This document shows positions 12,001-17,133 of a stretch of DNA of 21,981 bases, one piece after another. The notes beneath the pieces were generated by a model, which did no database searches, was not told the DNA's origin, and was given only the letters and a program-made list of their open reading frames with translations. Origin of the DNA: a virus; IMG/VR virus record IMGVR_UViG_3300032287_001168, positions 1 through 21,981 of that record; one strand, written 5' to 3'. The position numbers and the translations under genes are program-made. The number at the start of each line of letters is the position of its first letter. Positions within the stretch are counted from its first letter, which is position 1.

Positions 12001-15000
12001 AGTAGATATTGATTAAATTCAACATTGTATTTGTAGTGATCAATATCAACTGCTAAGTTGAAGAATTCAGCAGGCTTCATTAGAGCCATCAATCTAATTA
12101 AATCAAACGGATAAGAACTGCTTCTACGATAACTAAATTCTACCGGAGCATCGTCTCCCACTTTCCAATCACGTTGGAATAAGTTTTGATTAAAATTACC
12201 TACTATACAATACAGAGGTGACAATAAGTTACCTGCGCTATCTACTGGTATCACATCTAGCAAGCCAGGACGCACCGCGTTTTTTATAGTTATTGGGTTA
12301 CCGTTATTCCAATCAATGCCCTCAGCAAGGTCATTCCATAGCACTAAGTTGTCACTTGTGTAGGGGGCAGGTCCATATCTAGAAGTCCACCAATTTGGTT
12401 GCTCCGTGAAACCCAACATTTCCCATGGAGTAGTGTTAGGAGTAGTAGTGTCGTAGAAGAATTGATATATGCCTCTCCAATATCCTTGGAATATAGGGTC
12501 GTTATTAATTGCATTTCCACTTTGGAAATAATTATATGTAAAGCTGTCGTTCGTGTTGTATAGTTGTTTCTTGTAGTTTAATCTATTCTGTCCTATCCAA
12601 TTCAAGAATGCAGGAGTATACATCATCAACCATTCTTCGTTAGAGTAGTCAATATCTCTAAAGAATCCGGGTACTATCTCATACGCTTGTATAGGGATCA
12701 CTGCACTTAGTTTTAAGTTATTATAGATTCTCTGTTCGAACTCAAGCAGAACCTGATCTCTAAAATCAGTTAAGACTCCACTGATCGGATCATATTCTCC
12801 ATATAGTCTATTGTATGACCCATCGTGTCCTTTTATGAAATAAGTCGGGGTGGTGTAATCGCTATCTAGTATTACTGTAGGGATGTGTGCAGGATATAAT
12901 CCTAATTTGGTAGGAGTATTGGGAACATAAGATCCGTATGTTTGTGTATACTCTTTGATGGTTATGCTATCACCAGGCAACAAGTCTAGAGTGACAGTCA
13001 ATGAAGGTGTAGTATCACTTATAGTATAATCCTGCCCTTTAATTAACTGTGCAAAAGTAGTTACTCCATTAGTAGTTCTTGTTAAGTATACAAGTACACC
13101 ATAATAGTTTGCGGTCGCAAAATCGTAGATTCTAGAAAGTGGATAAATGCTTACATCTAGACTATTAGCGAAAGAATATACATTTGTTATATACGCAGCC
13201 TTGCTGGGCAGCATATCGCTCCAGAAGAATGGTTGAGAATCTGTCTTAGACGCAGTGATCTGATCCATTGCATCATCTAGTAATACAGAAGGATTATATA
13301 TCTGTGTATAATCTGCATTTTCAACAGTGTTAACTAACAAGTTTTTAAACTTGATGTACTCTCTACTGTTGAACAACAAAGCGTTAAACAGATTATGTTC
13401 TTGTTTTCTCAAGAAAGCACCGGGCAATGCCAACGATGCACTATTTTGAATAATGCGATTTCCCCATGGTACTAAGTTACCCAAGTCCCTAAAGTTATTA
13501 GGTCCAAAGACATTACCATTAGTATTGGGATTATTATAGAAAATACTTTGATATTGTCCTCTAATATCACCTATATTTGCAGTAGTCAAATCTGCGTTTA
13601 ACGGGTTGTTATTCAGATTGACAGGTATTTGATAGTAAGCAGTTTGACTTACTTGATTGCTTAAAAGCTGAATTTGAATTACGGTGTTAATATTTGGTAA
13701 TGATGTTAATGTTACCACTGTTGTATTTGGTTCTACCGTTACAGTATATGAACTAGCAGGCTGTCTTACGTTGTTGATATAAACTGCAATGGTAGGCCAA
13801 TTTGTGTTGCCGCCCGGCAACATTGAAATATCACAACGGTAAGTATTGGTTGGTACTAACACATCATAATCAAATTCAAAAATTTGATATTGTACGCTAG
13901 GAGATACTGCTGTTTGCCAACCTATTTGTCTAACGCGATCTTCTCGGTTTCTATATTGAAATACATACCCTGTATTAACCAATTGAGTAATAGGTGTAGT
14001 GCCGCTAACATAATCGAAAGTGTCTACGTTTAATGAAACATCAAAACTTATATCACCTACGTTGTCTACCGCACTGTATCGTATAGGAAATCCTAAAATA
14101 CTATCATCTAATCCAAAACCAACACCGTATGCAAATAATTTACATCCTATAAATGAAGTACCTACGTAAACATCAGAGTTACCAAAACTTATATTGTTTT
14201 CATCAAATACATCAAAAAACGGTGGCTGATTTACTGTAATTTTTTGTTGCGCTTCTATCCAATCTAGTCCATCAAAATAAAATTCTTTACCTTGATTGTA
14301 GTATCCACGTAGAGCAACAGTTTGTTGGTCTGGTAGTACTAGTCCATTTTCTACTTCAGTTAAAGTAATTACTGGGGTTGATGATCCAGTAACGCTAGAA
14401 AATCTTGAGACATAAATTTTATTTTTTACATTTTCATTAGTATCTGCTGTAAAAACTACAGTAGATCCATCAAACAATGCATAATTATCATTGGTTGTGT
14501 CAGTTCCTATTAACTGAACTGCTGATGTAGTAGGGATATATCCGGTGTCACCGATATCCCATCCAACTTCAAGAGTCAATGTAGTAGTACCTGAAATGGC
14601 TAATATTTGAGTGTTGGTTGGTAGCTTATTTGCCGAATCAGAAACATATTGTCCTACAGTAAATGCACCAACAACATCATCGGCTAATACAGTTACAAGT
14701 GTGCTTTGCGGAGCCCAAACTAGAGTACAACTTCCGGATCCAGTCGTAGGAGAAAAAAGATCGCCATATTTAGTAGTAGCTAGTTTAAATTCAGTAGGGC
14801 TAACTACTTCATAAACAAAATATGTAGTACCGGTCACTGTTCCGCCTATTGTAGGTACAGAGTTAAAAATTATAGAGTCACCTACTCTAAAACCTGATGT
14901 ACTATTACATGTAAAAATCTTTGTAAGTGCTGATGCTGCCGTAACTGTCCTGGTAGGTGTATAATTAGTTGAGGTTATTGAAGCATTATATGATGTATAT

Positions 15001-17123
15001 ACCTCTACATCGGGGTAATAGTTTTCTTGGCCGGCTACTAAGCTAAACGCATCCGTCGTTCTAACATCAATGAAGTCTACCGGATCTTTTCCTTCAGCAC
15101 CTGAGTTGAACAATCTAATATTTGGATAAAATTCAACGATAGGTCTTTTTGCTTTATACTCACTGGTTGCATACAATGTAATCAACTCAGGATTGTTATT
15201 GTATTGTGCTGTTGCATTAATAACATCAATGTGAAACCAACGATTACTACGAGACCATGAATTTCTATCAATAGAGTTTCTTGCAATAGTGATATAGTCT
15301 GGTGTTATAGGTATGTACGAATTACCTTCCCATGCACTCATTCCCCATGGCGTAGTATCCCATGGCACATATGCGGTAGAAGTAAAAGACTCAGGTGCAA
15401 TCAAATTTTGCACAGGTAATAATTCAATAGAAGTACCTACACTTTCTACATAATACTCGCCGGCTTTATACGATACAGGAGTTATATTACCTTGAAACGA
15501 AACTTTTAGTCCGTTAGTAAATACAATACCATTTGTTGAGGTGTATTGCGTTTTTCCTAAGATATCTCTTTCAACATCAATAGTATTGAGAGTGTTACTT
15601 TCGATTAACCGTATAATACCTACTTTATCTGCTGATATACTATCTTGATAATATAAAGTATCTAGCGGAGCACTTATATAGGGAATCAGTACAATAGCGC
15701 CTGCATCATTTCTATAGAATGATCTAGAAATCCATTGAGTTCCATACACAGCAGTAATTTTTTCATTTACTGGAATCTCACCGTTAGGTATCAATCTAAT
15801 TACCGGATTTGAAGGATCACCAACGTAAGTAATAGTGTAAAAATTCTCACTAACATTAGTATAAAAACCTTCTTCAAATTGCCCTTGATTGGTATACCCA
15901 GTCATTGATCCGGATGCAGTACTTAATGGTATTTGACTTCCGTACGGCTTTAACGATATAGAAAACTGTGTAGGGCTTGTAATAGATTCTACATAATATA
16001 AGGTATTTGGTGCAGTCTCTGAGTAGTTTTGTATTCCACCGAATTCAGTTACTCCGGAAAAAGTGATAGAATTTCCTACTACTAAATTTGCTGTACTGTT
16101 GCAAGTTATAAGATTTCCTGATGCGTTAGTAGCAGTAACTGATATAGTCTGTATTGCATTTAGGTCATTATTGTAGTCGTATGCAGTATAGTCATAGAAA
16201 TTAGACACATACCCAATTTCATATGGTTCACCTGTGTTATAGAACATAACACGTAACCCTTGAAGTGCGGTCACCCCATCTATGTTTACTACTTCACTTA
16301 ATGGTTTTCCATTAATTGTACTGAACGGAAACGTGCATACTACGTCTGTTAAGTTATTTCCTGGGAAGTTATATTGATTTTGTGCATCTTTTTGTGGCAC
16401 TGTAAATGTAACTATGCCCTCACTAGCACCGTTATTATCTACTCCTAAAACATCACGTGTTTGTAGGTTAGGTTGAGTTGGACTAAACCCAGTTACACCT
16501 GGTTGACCTTGTATCCAAAATTGACCATCCTGATTTACTGCAAACGAATATGTACCTCCACGCAACAATGTTAGTGTGGGGTTTGTAGTACCTTGACTTT
16601 CTGCTACGGTTATAGGAACTATATTGTAGCCATTTACTACGTCATAAACAATGTAGTCATTTGAAGAAAACACTGTCTCGGCTGATACTACAACTCTCTC
16701 AGGTCCTTCAGGTATCCAATAGTATTGGTTGAAGTTAATGATTTTATCTAGATTTGTGAACGAATCCCAAGAATAGAATTCGCTAGTGAACATTCTATCG
16801 TTATTGTTAGTAACTCCGCCTTCGACTTTTAGCGCATCAATTATGCCTGGATAACTAATAAAGTCTTGTGCAACTGATTCATTAGTCTTAGTAAACACTA
16901 CTCCCGGATCGAGTTGATAGTCTTTTCGTGTTTTAGTTGGTTCGGTGACATAATAGTCTTTAGCATTAATACCGTAACCAAATTTACTACCAATGTATCC
17001 TTCAATCTTTCTCGTTTCAGGTTGAGATACTATCTGATCTAACGATGCAGCTAAAAACTGAGCGTTAGATGGTGTTTTGAATATCTCTGGTAAAAAATTT
17101 AATGTTCTGATTCTGGTTGCCAT
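1..17123 (-). CDS. Giant modular virion structural protein (at least 5,707 codons, C-terminus beyond window)
   Basis: One minus-strand frame runs from ATG 17123-17121 to the left edge without a stop. Translation checked near the start, at 15.9-16.2, 14.7-15.0, 9.2-9.8, 8.0-9.1, 5.7-5.85 and 0.96-1.6 kb and at bases 3-80 stays in the same register. An in-frame TAA (17132-17130) just upstream fixes the start; no strong ribosome site is seen, and gp6 ends 10 bp earlier, so co-transcription or coupling is likely. Its N-terminus (MATRIRTLNFLPEIFKT) matches my memory of large 'virion structural proteins' in uncultured and cyanophage-type T4-like genomes. Domains in order by residue: conserved start (1-180), degenerate beta module (about 183-250), recurring modules (about 323-406, 722-802), long Trp/Tyr/Asn-rich part, FG-GAP propeller (2471-3089), RGxNGT and GxGY motifs (about 3760-3890), recurring-module cluster (about 3893-4870), Asp-box propeller (about 5010-5380), more modules (about 5567 onward). 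No signal peptide or transmembrane segment is evident. A baseplate-attached fibre or adhesin role is inferred. Confidence 0.9.
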   Translation of the reverse strand, partial: MATRIRTLNFLPEIFKTPSNAQFLAASLDQIVSQPETRKIEGYIGSKFGYGINAKDYYVTEPTKTRKDYQLDPGVVFTKTNESVAQDFISYPGIIDALKVEGGVTNNNDRMFTSEFYSWDSFTNLDKIINFNQYYWIPEGPERVVVSAETVFSSNDYIVYDVVNGYNIVPITVAESQGTTNPTLTLLRGGTYSFAVNQDGQFWIQGQPGVTGFSPTQPNLQTRDVLGVDNNGASEGIVTFTVPQKDAQNQYNFPGNNLTDVVCTFPFSTINGKPLSEVVNIDGVTALQGLRVMFYNTGEPYEIGYVSNFYDYTAYDYNNDLNAIQTISVTATNASGNLITCNSTANLVVGNSITFSGVTEFGGIQNYSETAPNTLYYVESITSPTQFSISLKPYGSQIPLSTASGSMTGYTNQGQFEEGFYTNVSENFYTITYVGDPSNPVIRLIPNGEIPVNEKITAVYGTQWISRSFYRNDAGAIVLIPYISAPLDTLYYQDSISADKVGIIRLIESNTLNTIDVERDILGKTQYTSTNGIVFTNGLKVSFQGNITPVSYKAGEYYVESVGTSIELLPVQNLIAPESFTSTAYVPWDTTPWGMSAWEGNSYIPITPDYITIARNSIDRNSWSRSNRWFHIDVINATAQYNNNPELITLYATSEYKAKRPIVEFYPNIRLFNSGAEGKDPVDFIDVRTTDAFSLVAGQENYYPDVEVYTSYNASITSTNYTPTRTVTAASALTKIFTCNSTSGFRVGDSIIFNSVPTIGGTVTGTTYFVYEVVSPTEFKLATTKYGDLFSPTTGSGSCTLVWAPQSTLVTVLADDVVGAFTVGQYVSDSANKLPTNTQILAISGTTTLTLEVGWDIGDTGYIPTTSAVQLIGTDTTNDNYALFDGSTVVFTADTNENVKNKIYVSRFSSVTGSSTPVITLTEVENGLVLPDQQTVALRGYYNQGKEFYFDGLDWIEAQQKITVNQPPFFDVFDENNISFGNSDVYVGTSFIGCKLFAYGVGFGLDDSILGFPIRYSAVDNVGDISFDVSLNVDTFDYVSGTTPITQLVNTGYVFQYRNREDRVRQIGWQTAVSPSVQYQIFEFDYDVLVPTNTYRCDISMLPGGNTNWPTIAVYINNVRQPASSYTVTVEPNTTVVTLTSLPNINTVIQIQLLSNQVSQTAYYQIPVNLNNNPLNADLTTANIGDIRGQYQSIFYNNPNTNGNVFGPNNFRDLGNLVPWGNRIIQNSASLALPGAFLRKQEHNLFNALLFNSREYIKFKNLLVNTVENADYTQIYNPSVLLDDAMDQITASKTDSQPFFWSDMLPSKAAYITNVYSFANSLDVSIYPLSRIYDFATANYYGVLVYLTRTTNGVTTFAQLIKGQDYTISDTTPSLTVTLDLLPGDSITIKEYTQTYGSYVPNTPTKLGLYPAHIPTVILDSDYTTPTYFIKGHDGSYNRLYGEYDPISGVLTDFRDQVLLEFEQRIYNNLKLSAVIPIQAYEIVPGFFRDIDYSNEEWLMMYTPAFLNWIGQNRLNYKKQLYNTNDSFTYNYFQSGNAINNDPIFQGYWRGIYQFFYDTTTPNTTPWEMLGFTEQPNWWTSRYGPAPYTSDNLVLWNDLAEGIDWNNGNPITIKNAVRPGLLDVIPVDSAGNLLSPLYCIVGNFNQNLFQRDWKVGDDAPVEFSYRRSSSYPFDLIRLMALMKPAEFFNLAVDIDHYKYNVEFNQYLLNDRSHLKLTDIDVYGSGTPVTSYINWIVDYEKQAGVAATENIKTLLANMDVRLVYRLAGFSDKTLLKFYVEKGTPNSRNASLLIPDESYAVLLYDNQPFNRIVYSSVIIQIVDGGFSVFGNSQMSAYFRTLKPKYAGNFINIEVENLKVKITVDHYNQEQIVPYGTIMYTVQEVAQFLNDYAAYLVDAGMVFDVQDNDLEINWNQMTAEFLYWAQTGWETGSVVTLNPAARTLKINKDSNIVQPLTIQQTNFILNQNLYPVQSKDLAIIREGTAFTATALNDGDTLSYGQFNVSNFEHGIVFNNVTLFGDIIYNLTTGLRQTRISVRGTKSAAWDGTVDVSGFIYNQDNIKEWNRTIKYTKGEIVKYKNKYWTALKIIQASELFTEEDWKRTDYDEIQKGLLPNSSTRSYESTLYYDINQANLENDADLLSFSLIGYRPRDYLALADLTDITQVNVYRNLIKSKGTLNAASAFKGARLPQGGIDYDIYENWAIKSGEFGGVLNSNFIEFKVNQNYMTGNPAIVGLTNGLYNNGVQQEVPIYSLFNYGRPISDVNVLPTVNSSTPTLVFPDAGYVNYNDVKMSSFFYAQLPLGVNQNGVVIPIQNFYVRDYVWLANYLEKWEVFTPVAIGQVLSAKNNLNDTVTITFNNPHNLVQYQPFSIVNLDPSIDGYYLVTIVIDQYKVLISKTLDPSIKLIQGQGVGMKFTSQRVDTPADIDTLPLLDSEFIKNTVWVDTDTSGSWGVYRKSINYQYQRKFTKTSTQSYGSAVATGQQLGYLIGDADAGYVYRYTYNDLTDSYQLAQTLSSGTSFGATIAHAGDLYAISEPTGTPKVHIYKLNNTIASDDLVVYQTAIAAQGGSTNWGSAVAMSGDQSWLYISAIDLNRVYVYRKSQLTGEFEYSTYLTIGGLVSGDNFGYSIGVDYYGDCVVIGAPNQDYSATVDNWGYAYVFDRTVQNIEIQYSSISPATQTLQLAWSPAVTTVTATATNAVGDYITLSSVSGISVDDPIMFTGSGLAGTEIIANKVYYVNSIVGSTVSIKETRDSVTPIAINTVASISVPTYVQTTPIFVSRNGTLITDNNYAVVSNTLVYTGSLNAGDIITVSSNNFTLAQTLTTGETPQVGSQFGISVSTTTHVSEVIVGAPFQLNSQFEEGAVYRFTDAGAKYGTITGTTDCNVTTIRTMLINGYLVYLPAGDATTVANAINSSNITNISASNLDGKLVLSLTDTELAQVNEKLVLGVLDTSTLGELGIEIYVNTQKIHCPHRQGPTQFGTLVKFNEFDSFVASAPVGTRYAATTFDFSDDENQDDDTLFDNNATQWIDQYPNAGAVYMFDYVSQYDENLLNTGKFVYAQSVNAQNLVYSNQPRYGTSVDFDQYSVIIGTPNDYGSTTGTELAGQVITYANSTGVKDWSLYRYSAPVVDTNRIFNIQLFSAETNNTLINLDYIDPLQGKILGAARQNIDIVSNDDPAQYNNSGVVQGGIVWGAAQLGQIWLNTRNMRYVNYHQNNDVSYNSQYWATLFPGSDVAVYSWVASNVPPTAYQGPGTPYDTTVYSIQYIINAAGALTPVYYFWARNTNLIFADNGKTLSDSIIASYIENPKGSGVSYFTPLLPSVYGLYNSGDYFNANDSVLHIGYATGSNDDPSHQQYNLIRDGYASDFLPGIPTTLYALDHTSATHTGAVESSDPPVSLYNRLLDSLSGVDDSGQVVPNPYLPKAVQSGILARPRQSFFYNRFTALKNYLQYANTVLAQYPITEIRQASFLTTSGDFYDTADYWEFVNWWAPRYDNNTKSALQVSIYADLSTLSVPSGTIVTVSANDTGRAETYILEITGNWRRIGLQRGTIAFKSALWDYSSVRLGFGDNFFDTDIYDVYPSEETKKIIRALNEQIYTQDLLIYRNKSLILLFEYIQSETSENQNYLPWLNKTSFIDVSHTIRELRPIEVFQSDNQDFLSGYLNEIKPYHVVIKEFLFKYTGTDVFEGDITDFDLPSKYSAATKQFITPELVYQNANNVNTFLPENPIWQQPEYSQWYQNHGVSLTGQSDVQIATLQSYISLNSNEFSVDNAQGFPINGIVQIGEEQIGYASVDRSLNVLSGLTRGVNGTSISTHVPNTLIYIDLPAVLVLDGGRAYPEPPKVTAYIDPILYPAPVRPAVLTAVMNLDSVLRIDVEDPGQGYAVLPKIVIDPAVVINFESTQVNTTFNTIQLFAPLLQTGDLIQYKVSSGTSVGGLEHNQWYYINVLETVPSVVVGLYANYTDSINDHDRITLYSTGTGTHKLNVGARASAISSAIPVRENNIVLRFDRTTYNSDIIEWAAGRYYGAYYAGTYSNSESVASSSISLESSQPPINSILASAQGVAFEIVDVRNDRTVTYSSFIRTVTSTIDANDCIRLNLQDDGSGNPNASGGTLGFYIGMPVKFKGEVGTSGLVNEAVYYVHSILNQTDFTVSQNSTGSPIQALSSYTIGPAGLECYVGEVTDAAVITVNYPGIMNVTATQAVTNKLTVPLNLTGSGGTAGFYINLPIFFTGSDNTLPNNGVFGGVIENQVYYITTVVDSQTFTMSEKQNPLTYNILEVAGVTPAVGQYQYTLIVDADTNQMSVNDPIIINTMVEAGVSGTTFGGLTSGTTYYVSAITSSNSLRVSATINGPVISLTAVSPAANTSALLTSQVDIVTLTTATGNNMIVNVSLPVSPGQVNGQRFTLYNTSGQYPGITGTDTTLISRDIAALIGQRTIDTVVVNVYRIVITNIYLALTDIYVNMPVEVSTSIGSLVSGTTYYVVGSGTIEIEATYTSSSINAITCDTTESLFIDMPIVFSGSSIGGLIIDLEYFVKEIIDDHRFTVSDSPGGTVVTVTTASGLMTGTGFPYIQVCSSAPGGSAINPGNTQQNVSSFGAGTPGTVTVAAAPANLTKVEFRKTTGSTLPTGISENIPYYVRNKVGNTFNISLTTTGSLITLVGTGTGTNVMIVTSSVTVDQTPLSTPVFDVSYILGGYRVIITNGASGYAVDNVITINGANIGGTTPLNNLTLTVNSISSTGEILDVICNGLVPGETNQYYLKVISSTEFALYENQLLTVAVSGLTLPYIGISQTTVTETQASTDIITVSSTSEFSVNDAVVFTGNITGGMTVGQTYYIIDNVNFTATTLQVSDMPGGSPISLTTALAPQSYTMAKAGSYALLPEPFIFNQSIVKYNNRVYVCVVSNNDTEFIFGKWELLTSGDRRLNAMDRVLGYYQPTDNMPGVDLTQLFEGVTYPNSTYLGNAFAPAQQFALDTILQDQPFYPTEVDINSVVWNGVTYLAAADTPTYSSVIGSTDANQWEIDKLANTNLSTTDIIYEGGYYILTTNNAATPLFRSQDGITWTTNGYYTPYGSVPYDITSYDFTALSVSSLYLNSVSYLNNTWVAVGENIVSSDDTYIWRQRFAFTNPDLTNILYGVKGVDMTLYTGFVVVGKGQEIDYSSGIGVTVNVNLLFISSDGINWGQIPFISSKGFYGVTNSSTTIVAVGEDGAIFNSTDGGNWYAVNDVYISGVNDVADQLNLGNIVGFSVNDPVRFTSSFNNLSSGTTYYIKTISGNNVQLSLTAGGAVIALSAAQPSERTYMYAYPRTLTLRDVHFANNRFIAVGDSGIVRRSTNGTSWATMTSGTTENLNGITFNADDSTWIAVGDNNTILVSSDNGTTWTESSVFAPQATVYDVQGAEFEFGYGPEELVPGVVTDTMTMTVATRPGTDWDAAVYAHVGYNVVSREYIPTSGTQVNYDFSYVAENPISLAVYVINGTTGLATTVYEPTYSVDWINNVLTLASPLTFLPVSDRLRIDVYEVGNGNQLVKASTKTDPIRINTTTGWNEIEVNCNYAATIYNGSGVIRPNSQPKDTIATETDSANNSILCENVDDFVVNSSITFQGLTFGGILEDTIYYVKTVSQVSKRITISQTYNISTGTAGPTMALSDGTGSMYVIIQVGTGAVWTDPIVYHNGNKMILGSTGTVTRTNSSTNSITCNTTGALVVGTPITF
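190..425 (-). repeat. Recurring module near the left edge
   Basis: Encodes ETDSANNSILCENVDDFVVN, SSITFQGLTFGGILED and TIYYVKTVSK, then a Gly/Thr-rich end. It has the full element order of the module, including the Cys after the first strand. Confidence 0.75.
985..2100 (-). other. Sialidase-type Asp-box (BNR-like) beta-propeller, residues about 5010-5380
   Basis: Asp-box motifs (SxDxGxxW type) recur: STDANQW (2076-2096, degenerate), SQDGITW (1950-1970), SSDDTYIW (1779-1802, degenerate), SSDGINW (1593-1613), STDGGNW (1476-1496), STNGTSW (1122-1142) and SSDNGTTW (996-1019). Between them lie WVAVGE, IVAVGEDGAIF, RFIAVGDSGIV and WIAVGDNNTIL strands, the usual 'xxAVGxxGxI' partner of each blade. 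Such propellers occur in sialidases and in non-enzymatic binding proteins. I see no sialidase arginine-triad context, so a binding or scaffold role is more likely than enzymatic activity. Confidence 0.8.
1240..1455 (-). repeat. Recurring module inserted inside the Asp-box propeller
   Basis: Encodes LGNIVGFSVNDPVRFTSSFN, then NLSSGTTYYIKTISGNNVQL and a GGAVIALSAA end. It lies between the STDGGNW and STNGTSW blades and matches the recurring unit well. Confidence 0.75.
2515..5445 (-). repeat. Dense cluster of recurring ~80-residue modules
   Basis: At least seven copies in series by eye, some diverged: about 5180-5445 (HNQWYYINVL), 4620-4895 (IGMPVKFKG, NEAVYYVHSI), 4290-4555 (INLPIFFTG, ENQVYYITTV), 4045-4275 (MSVNDPIII, GTTYYVSAI), 3660-3800 (VNMPVEVST, GTTYYVVGS), 3445-3655 (ITCDTTESLFIDMPIVFSG, LEYFVKEI), 3120-3345 (ENIPYYVRNK) and 2515-2760 (FSVNDAVVFTG, GQTYYIID). 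Consensus elements are a (V/I)xxPIxFxG strand, a GGL turn, a GTTYYVxxI strand, then FTVS and a Thr/Ser/Gly-rich end. The units read as tandem beta-domains forming an extended stalk-like array. Confidence 0.75.
2780..3065 (-). other. 'GxGYxVxDxITINGxxxGGTxPxNxLTLTV' module inside the repeat cluster
   Basis: Encodes YRVIITNGASGYAVDNVITI, then NGANIGGTTPLNNLTLTVNS and ISSTGEILDV. This fits a distinct small module that I recognise from other phage structural proteins. It lies between recurring units and runs into a diverged TYYV-like strand (GETNQYYLKVIS). Confidence 0.5.
5470..5840 (-). other. 'RGxNGT' module followed by 'GxGY..P.V' motifs
   Basis: The strand encodes EFSVDNAQGFPINGIVQIGE, EQIGYASVD, then LNVLSGLTRGVNGTS (5700-5840). 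This fits a short phage structural module of the form GFPxxGxIxIGxExIxY...LxGxTRGxxGT that I recognise from memory. It is followed by GGRAYPEPPKVTAYI and PGQGYAVLPKIVID, two copies of a GxGYxxxPxVxI pattern seen in phage fibre and baseplate proteins. It lies just before the dense cluster of recurring modules. Confidence 0.5.
6100..6400 (-). other. Charged helical segment ending in KPYHVVIKEFLFKYTG
   Basis: Residues about 3575-3675 of the giant protein read as helix-prone and charged, with EETKKIIRALNEQIYTQDLL, IYRNKSLILLFEYIQSETSE, DVSHTIRELRPIEVFQSDNQ and KPYHVVIKEFLFKYTG. This differs from the beta-rich modules around it. It could be an assembly or oligomerisation element. I cannot name a family. 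Confidence 0.45.
8061..8111 (-). other. Acidic loop DFSDDENQDDDTLFDNN in the propeller
   Basis: Seventeen residues containing seven Asp and one Glu, located between the sixth and seventh FG-GAP motifs. Such Asp/Asn-rich loops commonly bind calcium, but the spacing does not match a standard DxDxDG loop, so metal binding is only a suggestion. Confidence 0.4.
8841..9072 (-). repeat. Recurring module inserted inside the FG-GAP propeller
   Basis: Encodes TATNAVGDYITLSSVSGISV, then DDPIMFTGSGLAGTEI and ANKVYYVNSIVGS. It has the same pattern as the other copies and sits between the fourth and fifth FG-GAP motifs. This largely explains the roughly 570-bp gap between those blades. Confidence 0.7.
9900..13600 (-). 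other. Long aromatic/Asn-rich stretch of the giant protein with no recognised domain
   Basis: About 1,230 residues of the giant frame in which I recognise no family. The composition is unusually rich in Trp, Tyr, Phe, Asn and Asp. Stretches look globular rather than repetitive, such as PWEMLGFTEQPNWWTSRYGP and SYINWIVDYEKQAG, and there is a charged helical segment around KEWNRTIKYTKGEIVKYKNK. Several parts look like ordinary mixed alpha/beta domains, unlike the Thr/Ser/Gly-rich recurring modules on either side. This is the part where a fold search is most likely to give new information. Confidence 0.6.
14718..14960 (-). repeat. Recurring protein module, second clear copy
   Basis: Encodes TKIFTCNSTSGFRVGDSIIF, then IGGTVTGTTYFVYEVVSPTE and FKLATTKYGD. 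It has the same order of elements as the N-terminal copy: Cys-Asn-Ser-Thr, VGDSIIF, GTTYFV, SPTEF. Downstream, from about 14.6 to 13.6 kb, follow Trp/Tyr/Asn-rich beta-like segments that I cannot assign. Confidence 0.75.
15906..16155 (-). repeat. Recurring protein module, N-terminal copy
   Basis: Encodes ITCNSTANLVVGNSITFSG, then FGGIQNY, NTLYYVESITSPTQFSIS and LSTASGSMTG. This is a clear copy of the recurring unit whose pattern is ITCxSTxxLxVGxPIxFxG, then GGLxxGTTYYVxxI, then FxVS and a Thr/Ser/Gly end. A shorter diverged copy follows at about 15415-15600, with NGIVFTNGLKVSFQG and KAGEYYVESVG. Confidence 0.75.
16370..16580 (-). other. Degenerate 'RGxTYxFxVN...GVxNNG...GxVTFTVP' module
   Basis: The translation reads LLRGGTYSFAVNQDGQFWI, then GVTGFSP, VLGVDNNGASEGIVTFTVPQ. 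This resembles a small beta module I know from marine phage and bacterial proteins, which normally continues into a YYQCxxH...M type end reminiscent of a cupredoxin fold. Here the continuation is KDAQNQYNFPGNN, so the Cys/His/Met end is absent. The assignment is from memory of the pattern, not a search. Confidence 0.45.
16580..17123 (-). other. N-terminal conserved region of the giant protein
   Basis: About 180 residues opening with MATRIRTLNFLPEIFKT, followed by IEGYIGSKFGYGINAKDYYV, a TRKDYQLDPGVVFTKT segment, and an aromatic block YSWDSFTNLDKIINFNQYYW. I recall closely similar openings on very large structural proteins of uncultured aquatic T4-like phages. Being N-terminal and shared, it is the likeliest part to dock to the baseplate, while the later modular portion would project outward. 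Docking is inference; the pattern itself is seen in the sequence. Confidence 0.6.
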
Positions 17124-17133
17124 AATATATTAC

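Noticed and set aside
1-17123. Several adjacent genes or a programmed frameshift rather than one gene
   Set aside because: The points translated along the region all fall in the same register, no minus-strand stop-terminated frame appears inside it, and domain motifs continue without a shift.
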